Positions 55,737-63,920 of a stretch of 64,000 nucleotides of DNA are shown piece after piece. Source of the stretch: Acidovorax delafieldii (lineage in GTDB: Bacteria > Pseudomonadota > Gammaproteobacteria > Burkholderiales > Burkholderiaceae_C); NCBI GenBank assembly GCA_002377855.1, contig DFQQ01000017.1:1-64000 (forward strand), read 5' to 3'. Below the pieces are notes generated by a model. The model was not told where the DNA came from. It saw nothing but the letters and a program-made list of their open reading frames with translations, and searched no databases. How positions within the stretch are numbered: position 1 is the first letter of the stretch; each line of letters opens with the position of its first letter. Position numbers and translations under genes: made by a program.

Positions 55737-56144
55737 CTACTTGGCGGCAGCTTTACCCGGCACTTTGGTGCGCTTGGCTGCTGGCTTCTTGTCGAGCACG
55801 GCTTGATTGGCGCGGCGCAGTGTCCCGCCCTCGGTGGTGGGCGGATGTGCCAGCCGAATGCCGCCGAACAAGTCGGCCAGGGTGATGTCCAGCACGTGGC
55901 AGATGGTGGCCAGCGTCAAAACACTCGGATTCACCAGACCCAGCTCCAGCTTGGACACCCGAGTGCGCTCCACCTCGGCACTCATTGCCAATTCCAACTG
56001 CGTCATGCCGCTTTGCTCGCGGAAGTGCCGCAGGTTCTGACCAACCGCCAACGTGATGGCATTCGGTATGAGTCGCACCTTGCGGCGGCGCTGAACCGGC
56101 GTCTCGCTGGCAGCGCTTTGTTTCTGTGGAGCAGTCCGTGACAT
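55737..56144 (-). CDS. XRE-family HTH regulator
   Basis: A 135-aa regulator with one Cro/C1-type HTH (NLRHFREQSGMTQLELAMSAEVERTRVSKLELGLVNPSVLTLATICHVLDITLADLF) and a Lys/Ala-rich C-terminal tail (KKPAAKRTKVPGKAAAK) likely to aid DNA binding. The start is set at ATG 56144; 28 residues of upstream open frame are not family-like and cross the operator region. It is divergent from the lipoprotein gene at 56255 and is separated from it by nested inverted repeats. It probably represses its own gene and the lipoprotein gene. Confidence 0.85.
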   Translation of the reverse strand: MSRTAPQKQSAASETPVQRRRKVRLIPNAITLAVGQNLRHFREQSGMTQLELAMSAEVERTRVSKLELGLVNPSVLTLATICHVLDITLADLFGGIRLAHPPTTEGGTLRRANQAVLDKKPAAKRTKVPGKAAAK

Positions 56145-56160
56145 GCTCCACAGGCTCTCG

Positions 56161-56230
56161 AAATGTGCCTGCTGAGGAAACGTCTTATAAGGAACATTGC
56201 ATGCCAGAATGTTCCTTGAGAGGCACAAAT
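56161..56230. promoter_or_regulatory. Nested inverted repeats between the XRE gene and the lipoprotein gene
   Basis: Inner perfect 10-bp arms AAGGAACATT (56189-56198) and AATGTTCCTT (56208-56217) with a 9-nt centre. Outer arms AAATGTGCCT (56161-56170) and AGGCACAAAT (56221-56230) pair at 8 of 10 positions. This is a likely operator for the adjacent XRE regulator. Confidence 0.7.
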
Positions 56231-56254
56231 TCTTACAACCAACAGGAAGAAAAA

Positions 56255-57394
56255 ATGAATCCCAAAAGAGCTACCGCCGTGACCTTGGCGGCAACGTCCG
56301 TGGTCTTGCTGGCTGCATGCGGTGACAAAACACCGTCCTGCGCTGATCCGGCCACGGTATCGCTGGTTCAGCAGATTTACCAGCAGAGCTTTGACAAAGA
56401 GCATGCAAGCATGAGCCCTGAGCGTCAGCGCAGCGTGCAGATCACGAGCAAGAACACCAAAGTCACGGTGGAGTCCATCACTACCGCTCGCAGCGACGAA
56501 TCGACAGGGAAGAAGACCTGCTCAGCGGTCCTGACGGCGGTGATGCCGCAAGACGCTATCCCTACCGATCAACGGATGCTCAATCACCTGCGCGGCATCT
56601 ACGAGCCTCAAGGCGCGGCGTTGGATGGCAATACGGTCAAGGGCAATGTGACCTACACCGTTCAGCGTACCGAAGACAGCAAGGAGATTCTGGTCAAGCT
56701 CACGGGGCACTTGGCGTTCATGGGGTTGTTCCACGATCTGGCGATGCTCCGGGTGTTCGACAAGAGCGAAGCGGAGATTGCCAAGATCGCTGGTGAAGCT
56801 CTGCCAGCGGCTGAGGTCAAGCCAGCGGAGCCGACTCCAGCAGCGGTTTCACCAGTCGCCCTGCCTGCGCCAGCTGCAGCTGTACCAGCGCCTGCAAATA
56901 CGGCACCCGCTGCCGCGCCAGTCGCCCCGTCGGCCAACGTTACGGCTGCTGCTCCGGATGTAACTGTCCCGCATCTCTGCACTGCTTCTGAGGCCCCGAT
57001 CTTTGCGTGCTCCACCGGAAAGAAGCGAGCCTCGGTGTGTACTGGCCGCGCTGGTGGCAATGAGCAGTTAACGTACCGGATTGCACCGCTGGAAGGCGCG
57101 GTGGAGATGGAATATCCGAGTGCTGGAACCGGCGCGGCTTCAGCTTTCCAGCGTGGCTCACAGGTCGTTCAAGACAGTACGGCAGTGAACTTCCTGTCCT
57201 TCGACAAGGGCAACTATCGCTATGTCGTATATGCCGGTGACGGTGAAAATGGACGCAAGGGAGTGGTGGTGGAGCAGGGGGGCAAACGCCTTGCGGATTT
57301 GCGTTGCCAGAGTGACGCAAAGTCCGCGATAAGCGCGAAGGAGCTTGATCGCTATGGGATGCGTGTGGACTCACGGCCTCTGCAGCTTCCCTGA
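56255..57394 (+). CDS. Two-domain lipoprotein with Ala/Pro linker
   Basis: A 379-aa lipoprotein. The signal peptide ends in the lipobox LLAACG (Cys about residue 22), so the mature protein is anchored to a membrane. Domain 1 (about 25-190) is soluble with few clear motifs. A proline/alanine-rich linker (about 195-275) follows. Domain 2 has HLCTASEAPIFACSTGKKRASVC and LRCQSD with several cysteines, fitting disulfides in the periplasm. Neither domain was recognised. The ATG 56255 follows AGGAAG. Upstream in-frame codons belong to the operator region and are ignored. The gene is divergent from the XRE regulator. Confidence 0.75.
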   Translation: MNPKRATAVTLAATSVVLLAACGDKTPSCADPATVSLVQQIYQQSFDKEHASMSPERQRSVQITSKNTKVTVESITTARSDESTGKKTCSAVLTAVMPQDAIPTDQRMLNHLRGIYEPQGAALDGNTVKGNVTYTVQRTEDSKEILVKLTGHLAFMGLFHDLAMLRVFDKSEAEIAKIAGEALPAAEVKPAEPTPAAVSPVALPAPAAAVPAPANTAPAAAPVAPSANVTAAAPDVTVPHLCTASEAPIFACSTGKKRASVCTGRAGGNEQLTYRIAPLEGAVEMEYPSAGTGAASAFQRGSQVVQDSTAVNFLSFDKGNYRYVVYAGDGENGRKGVVVEQGGKRLADLRCQSDAKSAISAKELDRYGMRVDSRPLQLP

Positions 57395-57422
57395 TGGATC
57401 ACCCAACAAAAAGAGCATTCAC

Positions 57423-58424
57423 ATGACCAGACGATTTCTCAAGGCTGTTTCTCACTTGACCGCCGTGGTGGCTATCGGCGTGGCTTCAATGACCAGCCAT
57501 GCAAATGACGATGTGATCCCTGTAGAGAAGTTTCAACCGGCCATCACTGTGCAGTTCGCCCCCGAGAAACCCAACGGTTGGGAGTTGGAGCGGCCCATGG
57601 CGGCTTACGGTATGAACCTGTTCGCCGCTAACGTCCCCGCGTACAACGGCAAGGGAAAGCTGATCTCAAGCTGGAGTCCCCAGCAGGGGCGTGTGTTTGA
57701 GCAGCCGACCGTGATCATCGTGCACGGAGGCCATGGCATCTCCCCGGCCAATGTGGATATGGCGGTTTGGCTTCGCAAAGAACTCAAGGCCAATGTGCTG
57801 ATCTTGGACTCCTACTGGTCTCGCGGAAAGTCGGAAAACTGGCTTGCGTGGACGGAGTACGGTGCGAACATGCGCGTGCTCGATCTGATCGCAGCAGCGC
57901 GTTTTACGCAAAGCCAAGGCGCTGATCCGAAGAAGACTTTCGTGATCGGTGGGAGTCAAGGCGGCTGGACAGTGCTGCGTGCATTCAGCAATCACAACCT
58001 CAGCGGTGAGGTGAAGTCCTTGCTGGTCGGCGGTGCATCGCTGTACCCCAACTGCTATGTCAAAGAGTCGATCTTTGGGAAGTCCCCTAGCGGCAATACC
58101 GACAAGCAGTTTGCCCCACCGCTTGGCAACTACGTTGCGCCTGTGATTGCGTTTACCGGCACCAATGACTCGGCAACACCCTTGTCTCAGTGCAATGTTG
58201 AGATGGTATTCAAAGGCGTTGAGAAATGGACCAACTTTGAAGGTGCGACTCACTCGTGGGATTCACCCAGTGGCGGCATTGGTCGGCCGGGAGTCGATGG
58301 CAGTTGCTCTAACGCGCTCAACAAGTACAACCAGTTTCAGGTCTGCCGCAACAACAAGTACACCGAGATCATGCGCAGCGACATCCTTGCTTTTATCGAA
58401 CGGCACACCCCCAAAGTGCAATAG
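57423..58424 (+). CDS. Exported alpha/beta hydrolase (dienelactone-hydrolase-like), copy 1
   Basis: A 333-aa protein with a signal peptide (MTRRFLKAVSHLTAVVAIGVASMTSHA) and a mature alpha/beta hydrolase domain. The oxyanion region is VIIVHGGHG, the nucleophile elbow GGSQGG, and the C-terminal catalytic His lies in GATHSWDSP. Several cysteines (YPNCYV, SQCNVE, CSNALNKYNQFQVC) suit a periplasmic enzyme. It is 29 nt after the lipoprotein gene and 53 nt before a close paralogue, so all three may be cotranscribed. The substrate is unknown. Confidence 0.8.
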   Translation: MTRRFLKAVSHLTAVVAIGVASMTSHANDDVIPVEKFQPAITVQFAPEKPNGWELERPMAAYGMNLFAANVPAYNGKGKLISSWSPQQGRVFEQPTVIIVHGGHGISPANVDMAVWLRKELKANVLILDSYWSRGKSENWLAWTEYGANMRVLDLIAAARFTQSQGADPKKTFVIGGSQGGWTVLRAFSNHNLSGEVKSLLVGGASLYPNCYVKESIFGKSPSGNTDKQFAPPLGNYVAPVIAFTGTNDSATPLSQCNVEMVFKGVEKWTNFEGATHSWDSPSGGIGRPGVDGSCSNALNKYNQFQVCRNNKYTEIMRSDILAFIERHTPKVQ

Positions 58425-58476
58425 CCTCTGCTTGCTGAAGCTGATGTACACAACTCTTTGAAATCTGAGCAGAAAA

Positions 58477-59472
58477 ATGAGCAATCTGATTTGTAAGCCG
58501 CTGCTCTCGCTTCTTGGTAGCGCAGTGCTGTGCATGGCTGCGGCCTCATCTTGGGCAGCTTCGGACGATGTGATCTCCGTTGAAAAGTACCAGCCGCCTA
58601 TCACCGTGCAGCATCCACCGGCATCGTCCCATGGCTGGAACATGGAGCGGCCACTGGTGAACAACGGACTCAATTTGTTTGCCGCAAACGTTCCGTCTTA
58701 TGACGGCAAGGGCATGCTGTTCTCAAGCTGGACAGCACAGAACGGTCGAGTGTTCGAGCGTCCCACCATCATCATCGTTCATGGTGGGCATGGTGTGGCA
58801 CCCGGCAATCTGGACACCGCTGTATGGGCCAAGCGCAATCTCGATGCCAACATACTGATTCTCGATTCCTACTGGTCGCGCGGCCGGGATGAAAACTGGC
58901 TGGCATGGACACGTTTTGGTGCCAACATGCGGGTGCTCGATCTGATCGCCGCCGCACGTTTCGTCAAGTCGGAAGGTGCTGATCCCAAGAAGACGTTCGT
59001 GATTGGCGACAGCCAAGGCGGGTGGACGGTGCTGCGTGCATTCTCCAACCACAACCTCAGTGGCGAAGTGAAGTCGTTGCTGGCTGGAGGTGTGTCTCTG
59101 TACCCCAACTGCTACGTGAAAGAGTCCATTTTTGGACGTGCGCCGAGCGGCAGTACGGACAAGGAAGATGCTCCTATGCTTGGAAACTATGTGGCACCTG
59201 TGATCGCTTTCACCGGAACTGCTGACACCGCCACACCGCTGTCTCAGTGCAACGTGGACAAAGTATTCAAGGGCGTCGAGAAATGGACGAACTTTGAGGG
59301 TGCTACGCATGCATGGGACTCCCCAACCAAGGGTGTTGGTCGCCGGGCGGAAGATAACGTGTGCACTCGGGCGCTCAACAAGTACAACCCGTTCCCAATC
59401 TGTAGCAGCAACAAGTTCACAGACACTACCCGTAACGACATTATCGAATTCGTCAATCGACACCTGCCTTGA
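58477..59472 (+). CDS. Exported alpha/beta hydrolase, copy 2 (tandem paralogue)
   Basis: A 331-aa protein, a clear tandem duplicate of the gene at 57423. Identical or near-identical blocks include IIIVHGGHGVAPGN, ILDSYWSRGRDENWLAWT, GANMRVLDLIAAARF, TVLRAFSNHNLSGEVKSLL and KGVEKWTNFEGATH. The nucleophile elbow is GDSQGG here against GGSQGG in copy 1. Signal peptides differ, so divergence is greatest at the N-terminus. Two retained copies suggest different substrates or dosage. Confidence 0.8.
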   Translation: MSNLICKPLLSLLGSAVLCMAAASSWAASDDVISVEKYQPPITVQHPPASSHGWNMERPLVNNGLNLFAANVPSYDGKGMLFSSWTAQNGRVFERPTIIIVHGGHGVAPGNLDTAVWAKRNLDANILILDSYWSRGRDENWLAWTRFGANMRVLDLIAAARFVKSEGADPKKTFVIGDSQGGWTVLRAFSNHNLSGEVKSLLAGGVSLYPNCYVKESIFGRAPSGSTDKEDAPMLGNYVAPVIAFTGTADTATPLSQCNVDKVFKGVEKWTNFEGATHAWDSPTKGVGRRAEDNVCTRALNKYNPFPICSSNKFTDTTRNDIIEFVNRHLP

Positions 59473-59535
59473 GTCACAGCAAGCCATATCCTGGGTTATA
59501 CGAACAAACGTTCATCACCAAATACACTCAATACG

Positions 59536-59570
59536 AGAAAACTGGTGGTTTCAAGCACCGTAACCACCAG
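59536..59570 (-). terminator. Terminator after the Rep gene
   Basis: The stem CTGGTGGTT (59542-59550) with AACCACCAG (59562-59570) is followed on the minus strand by TTTT. It lies just beyond the stop of the leftward rep gene and between convergent genes. Confidence 0.65.
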
Positions 59571-59578
59571 CCAGCTAC

Positions 59579-60694
59579 TTACGCACGAAGCCATGCACGC
59601 TCGTTTTGCGTGGCTTCGCGCCAGCCAATCCAGCGGCTCGGCTCATACACAAATCGGCTCTCCAGAGCCCAGTCTGGTGGCTCCATGATGGCTGCAGCAT
59701 TGGTTATCGAAGCCCAGTTTGTCGCGTCGTCTCGCAACGCCGGAATCGACAGATCAATGCCGTACTGCTGGAGGACCTCCAAGCGGCGGCGATAGTAAGT
59801 GGTTGGGCTTTTGCAGAAGTCCATAGGGCGGCGACCATCAAGCCATAAAGCGATCAAAGTGCGATGTTCCAGTTTGGCTGTCAGTAGCAAAAGCTCCCGC
59901 TTGTCCAAAGGCGGCAAGTCTTGCAAAGGGATCGCCTGGACCGTCTCAAGATGCAGCACGCGAGCGGTATCCGGATGCCAGAGTGAGCCATGATTGAAAA
60001 GGCGGTTCTTGTTCTTGAGACAGCGCTTAAGCCGGGCCTCAATTCGCACGCCTTGCGCCAGAAACTGCTCAAGCATGTGATCGAAATACAGGTTTGTTCC
60101 AACGCGATCAAAGTCCATTGGCATACGGCCTAACAGCTTGCGTTTGTGCTTCGGAAGGCCATCTAAAAAGTAGTGGTGCTTGTTGTAGATGAGAATCTGT
60201 CGATCACGCGAGTTCGGGTGGAGCCGGACTCCGATTCCAGGCCGGATAGGCGTCGCTTCGAGCACCGGATCGGCATAGCGGCGGATGTTGTCACAGAGCC
60301 GGTGAATCATGCCCTCCGGCAGCGCGTAGTGCTCTGCCACATGCACTTCATCGACGGCATAGTTGCCGGTGTTAAGTGCTTCAATAACGGATGCAGGGCA
60401 TGCCAGTTTCATGGTCTCAAACACCAACAGTACGGAAGCTTTGACCAGCCCCGTAAAGTCGTTGGAACCCATGCCGTTGTGCCCTTGCAGCCACAGCGCT
60501 GGCGAGCCAGAAAACCGCATGCGTTCTGCACCGTTTTCCACTCGCGCACAGAAGTGCGGAGCATCTTTGCCTGCGCATACTTTGACTTCAGTGAACGACT
60601 TGGTTTTGGCTCCGCCGGGGTGACGTGTCATGACGGCCTTTCCAATTTCCGGAAAGTCATCGCCATTTATGGTTATGTCGAAATAGTCAATCAT
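59579..60694 (-). CDS. Replication protein of the phage/plasmid II/X family
   Basis: A 371-aa protein resembling gene II/X replication initiators of filamentous phages and their plasmid-like relatives. It has the opening MIDYFDITINGDDFPEIGKAV, the catalytic-type NLYFDHMLEQFLAQGVRIEARLKR and YNKHHYFLDG segments, and a C-terminal HTH-like region with YYRRRLEVLQQYGIDL. These enzymes nick one strand at the origin to start rolling-circle copying. ATG 60694 is favoured by family N-termini; 60724 and a TTG at 60754 are alternatives. It lies 173 nt after the RepA-like ATPase gene on the same strand. Confidence 0.7.
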   Translation of the reverse strand: MIDYFDITINGDDFPEIGKAVMTRHPGGAKTKSFTEVKVCAGKDAPHFCARVENGAERMRFSGSPALWLQGHNGMGSNDFTGLVKASVLLVFETMKLACPASVIEALNTGNYAVDEVHVAEHYALPEGMIHRLCDNIRRYADPVLEATPIRPGIGVRLHPNSRDRQILIYNKHHYFLDGLPKHKRKLLGRMPMDFDRVGTNLYFDHMLEQFLAQGVRIEARLKRCLKNKNRLFNHGSLWHPDTARVLHLETVQAIPLQDLPPLDKRELLLLTAKLEHRTLIALWLDGRRPMDFCKSPTTYYRRRLEVLQQYGIDLSIPALRDDATNWASITNAAAIMEPPDWALESRFVYEPSRWIGWREATQNERAWLRA

Positions 60695-60867
60695 GGTGTT
60701 GTTGTGGCGTGCTTTCACTCTCATTTCTGAGCAATTAAGTTCACACCTGTCCAATAGTGATAGTCATCTCCATAGCTCTACTTAGCCAATGCCACCGTCT
60801 GCCACTGCGTTGATGTGGTCGCGCAGAGGTGTGCAGCGGTGCATTGGCTAGTGGATGCACATATGCA

Positions 60868-61836
60868 TCACTTCGTTTTGAGCCAGCGGCCAACGGTGGT
60901 TCGGTCAATGCCCAGCTCGTCGGCAATAGCGACTTGAGACAAGCCTTTGGCCTTCATTGCATGGGCTTTTCCGATGCGCGGGTCTCGGTGCAGGCCCTCA
61001 ATGTGGTGCCACGAAACGTCACCGTTTTCATCTTGCCGCAGGGTTGCCGCGATGGGCTGAACCTCGGTGTTTGCCAGGTGGCGAGATTTCTCCCAGACAA
61101 GGTTGAAGCGCAACGCACCGTCACCGGCAACGTCCTCCACGGGCTTGAGGGCTACCGACCAGTCCAGCGCATCCTCATGGCTGCTACTGCCGCGCTGCTT
61201 GCCCGTTTTGCCGGTATGGTGGATCACGATGACTGTGCGGCCAGCACGTTTGTGGCCGAGCATCCAGCGCATCATCGGCGCCCAGGCTTCAGCAGTTTCA
61301 CGACCATCACCGCTCCAGGCGGAGTAGTTGTCGATGAAGATGACGTCCCATTCTGTCCCGATCATTTCGTCGATAGCGCGCTGACCTTCGGCCGTGTTGA
61401 TTGAGGGCAGCAGATCGGTAAAGGCTTCAGGCGTGAAGAGCTTCAGATTGCTCGGAGGGTCTACATTGAAGCTGCGGCACAGCGACAGGATGCGCTGGCG
61501 CAGGGTGAAGAGGTCCATCTCGCCGTCGAGGTAGATAACTCGACGTGCACGACGAGCTTTGCGGCCAAGGAAAGCGATGCAGGCGCTTATGCAGATGGCG
61601 AGGCTCAACGCCACCCAGGTCTTGCCGCGACCGCGTGGTCCAAACAACATGCCGGTCTGGTTGGATTGGATGAGACGGCCCCAGTGGTTCTTGCGGCGTG
61701 GCACTTCGAGGTGCACGAACTTGGCTGCGGAGATCAAGCGCATTTCGCTTCGAGGGCGGAATGGCTTGCCTTGGTTCGGCTCCGTCATGGGCGAGCGAGG
61801 GCGAGCCACCTTCGCAGATTGGGAGGTAGTTTTCAT
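60868..61836 (-). CDS. RepA-like AAA/RecA-fold ATPase with C-terminal HTH
   Basis: A 322-aa ATPase similar to plasmid RepA helicases. Walker A is MLFGPRGRGKTWVAL, Walker B DVIFIDNYSAW, followed by VIVIHHTGKTGKQRGSSS. A C-terminal HTH segment (AMKAKGLSQVAIADELGIDRTTVGRWLKTK) would bind DNA. This design fits a replicative or regulatory ATPase carried on plasmids and integrative elements. ATG 61836 (MKTTSQ) is my choice; ATG 61872 is also open. It lies between a small unknown gene and the Rep gene and is probably part of one operon with both. Confidence 0.78.
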   Translation of the reverse strand: MKTTSQSAKVARPRSPMTEPNQGKPFRPRSEMRLISAAKFVHLEVPRRKNHWGRLIQSNQTGMLFGPRGRGKTWVALSLAICISACIAFLGRKARRARRVIYLDGEMDLFTLRQRILSLCRSFNVDPPSNLKLFTPEAFTDLLPSINTAEGQRAIDEMIGTEWDVIFIDNYSAWSGDGRETAEAWAPMMRWMLGHKRAGRTVIVIHHTGKTGKQRGSSSHEDALDWSVALKPVEDVAGDGALRFNLVWEKSRHLANTEVQPIAATLRQDENGDVSWHHIEGLHRDPRIGKAHAMKAKGLSQVAIADELGIDRTTVGRWLKTK

Positions 61837-61895
61837 GACTTCTTTGGAAGGCATGGCCGCAGCAACGGCCATGGTATTTGTCTTGTGCTTGATAT

Positions 61896-62426
61896 TTACA
61901 GCGACGGTGCGACTTCAGCCGAAGAGGTCAGTTCGGACTTCGTGGTGCGCGGGCCACATCTGATATGGACCTCACGGACAGTCTTGCCTTCGCGCTCGCG
62001 ACTAACACCCGAGACGATGATCTCAAGTCCGTTGTCGGTGTCGTGGCGGTAGACGTTCGCTTCAGGATTCAAATACGTCACTCCCTTCAGCTTGCCGCGC
62101 GTGCCCACGGTGAGCAAGGTTTTGGCGTAGTTAGCCCCAAATTTGTTCAACAAGAACGCTTCTGTCAGGTAACAGCGGCGAAGAGCGGCCTTGGCGTCAG
62201 CGCTGATGTAGACCTGTGTCAAGTCGATGATCTGGAAGTTTGCGCGGAATTCGGCTTGCTCTGCGGACAGCTTCAAGAACTTGTGAATTGACAGTGTTTT
62301 ATCTGCGGCGAGAGTCTGCAGGTCCACACGTTCCATTTTTTCAGCGTTTGCAGAAGGTGTGATGCAGATTTGCGAACCGTCGATTGACGCCAGATTTTTT
62401 TCGGCATTTTCATTAATTTCGGACAT
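61896..62426 (-). CDS. Unknown 176-aa protein of the replication module
   Basis: Not recognised. A soluble protein with no membrane segments. The N-terminus is low in structure; the middle has LSIHKFLKLSAEQAEFRANFQIIDLTQVYISADAKAALRRCYL, then KTLLTVGTRGKLKGVTYLNPEANV. GGAGAAGTC before ATG 62426 supports the start. It precedes the RepA-like gene, separated by about 60 nt. Confidence 0.65.
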   Translation of the reverse strand: MSEINENAEKNLASIDGSQICITPSANAEKMERVDLQTLAADKTLSIHKFLKLSAEQAEFRANFQIIDLTQVYISADAKAALRRCYLTEAFLLNKFGANYAKTLLTVGTRGKLKGVTYLNPEANVYRHDTDNGLEIIVSGVSREREGKTVREVHIRCGPRTTKSELTSSAEVAPSL

Positions 62427-62479
62427 GACTTCTCCAGTCCATGCATGGCATGGATCAAATAGATATGAAAACCAGTGAT

Positions 62480-62854
62480 TTATTTGACAGTGGGACGAGA
62501 GTCAACCCACTCCAGGAAAGCGATCTCGTCGATCAGGACTCGACGACCCACTTTACGAATTGCGTGAGCAAGACCATTGCCTGGAATAACGTCATTCCCA
62601 CCCTTGCCACGCGCACGCAATCGAGGCTTGGATGCAAATATCAATGCACGCAGAGAACCTTCAGTGAATACGGGGTGTTTCACGGAAAACTGCTGGACTG
62701 AGAGCCACTTTTTTACCTCAGAATTGCCGTGAGATTCCGTCAAGGATTCCTTTTCAACCTTGGACGGAACGCTCTTCAATGTCTTCTTCGACAAAAATCT
62801 GACAAATGTACTTTCATATCCCGCACTTACATTAGTTGAGACAGGTGAATTCAT
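62480..62854 (-). CDS. Excisionase-like small DNA-binding protein
   Basis: A 124-aa protein. The C-terminal half matches the short winged-HTH layout of excisionases and helix-turn-helix 17 proteins: KKWLSVQQFSVKHPVFTEGSLRALIFASKPR, then NGLAHAIRKVGRRVLIDEIAFLEWVDSR. The N-terminal half is Ser/Lys-rich and disordered. The AAGGAG at 62859-62864 fixes ATG 62854 over an earlier in-frame codon. It could act as an excision factor or as the regulator of the replication operon. Confidence 0.75.
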   Translation of the reverse strand: MNSPVSTNVSAGYESTFVRFLSKKTLKSVPSKVEKESLTESHGNSEVKKWLSVQQFSVKHPVFTEGSLRALIFASKPRLRARGKGGNDVIPGNGLAHAIRKVGRRVLIDEIAFLEWVDSRPTVK

Positions 62855-62858
62855 AAAG

Positions 62859-62864
62859 CTCCTT
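62859..62864 (-). promoter_or_regulatory. Ribosome binding site for the 62854 start
   Basis: AAGGAG on the minus strand, 4 nt before ATG 62854. It decides against the longer in-frame start at 62899. Confidence 0.7.
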
Positions 62865-62969
62865 AGATACATCGGTAGTGGTTGAGAGAATCTGCTCAAC
62901 CTTTGGCAATGATGCCCAGCACTGCCAATTTCTCTAAGGGAAAGGATGCTCTAGTAAATTTTCCCTACC

Positions 62970-63830
62970 CTATGCACCCCTCAACTGTCCAATGAAATCG
63001 TCGTAATATGCAATGTGCCTATAGCCCTCATCTCTAAGCGCCAATGCCACGGGATACTGCTTTTTGGTACGGTCAGCATATGAGTCATATGAAGCAACGC
63101 GCTCTCCCTCTGGAGTTATATGGATAATTTCATGCTTTGACTCACCATTGTTAATTCTTTGAAGAATTTTTACGTAGGCTTCATACACACCAGCGGGATT
63201 AAACGACTTTAAGCCTTCGTATGAATCCAGGGATGTAATGCCTATTCGCCGAAGCAACTCTCTCTGCTTCAAAACAATTTGACGAATAGATTCATTCAAA
63301 AACCCAATAGGATGCAAAACATCAATTTTCACTACCACCTCAGTTTTTTTAATATCAGTGACAGTAACGGCCAAAGGCTTTTGACGTGGATGTTCTCGAT
63401 CGTTCAATTCAGCAAAAACATCTACGGTCAATCTACCAAATATATTCTCATCAGCTTTAGGCAACGGGGTTATTTCAGGGTCTATCCACTTACTGATCCC
63501 AAAATGCGCTTGCGGAGTGACGGAGGGTGCATGGCCTACAGACCAGCCTTCACGCCTACTCTCTTCAGTCCGGCTAATCCAATCACCTACGGTTTCTCCG
63601 TTTAATGCCGCAGGCTGAGAAAAGAACAGCGACATAGAGGTTTCCGGTGGGCATGCCAACAAGGGCATTCCCCCAGCCGCCCTCTTCAAATCTCGCACAG
63701 ACAAAGGGAGACTCATCCATTCGGCATAGGCCGCGCGATACGCAGGGTTGAATCGTAGAAACTCCCATGCCCACTGACGAGGTGAGAGCTCTCTTGAGTT
63801 CTTGGGTGCCTTTTTGGTTCTTCCAGCCAT
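62970..63830 (-). CDS. Regulator-like protein of integrative elements (DUF2285/DUF6499 type)
   Basis: A 286-aa protein. The N-terminal block SPRQWAWEFLRFNPAYRAAYAEW is the small regulator-like domain (W-EFLR-NP-YR) found in proteins of conjugative and integrative elements, and the rest has a helical layout as in DUF2285 members. ATG 63830 has GAGG a few bases upstream; starts at 63842 and 63875 are possible. A perfect 10-bp palindrome at 63899-63920 lies upstream and may be its operator. It is the most upstream gene seen in the leftward module. Confidence 0.72.
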   Translation of the reverse strand: MAGRTKKAPKNSRELSPRQWAWEFLRFNPAYRAAYAEWMSLPLSVRDLKRAAGGMPLLACPPETSMSLFFSQPAALNGETVGDWISRTEESRREGWSVGHAPSVTPQAHFGISKWIDPEITPLPKADENIFGRLTVDVFAELNDREHPRQKPLAVTVTDIKKTEVVVKIDVLHPIGFLNESIRQIVLKQRELLRRIGITSLDSYEGLKSFNPAGVYEAYVKILQRINNGESKHEIIHITPEGERVASYDSYADRTKKQYPVALALRDEGYRHIAYYDDFIGQLRGA

Positions 63831-63898
63831 GCTTTGCCTCATTTGGAACACTGCAATTGTGAGCACCGTAGCCAAATTTTGCTCATGCCGAAAGAGCC

Positions 63899-63920
63899 GG
63901 CATCAATGCACATTGATGCC
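63899..63920. promoter_or_regulatory. Palindrome upstream of the regulator-like gene
   Basis: GGCATCAATG-ca-CATTGATGCC, perfect 10-bp arms with a 2-nt centre, about 70 nt before ATG 63830. It is followed by two GTCACAG copies 11 nt apart (63941-63947 and 63952-63958). This is a candidate operator or iteron-like site. Confidence 0.6.
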
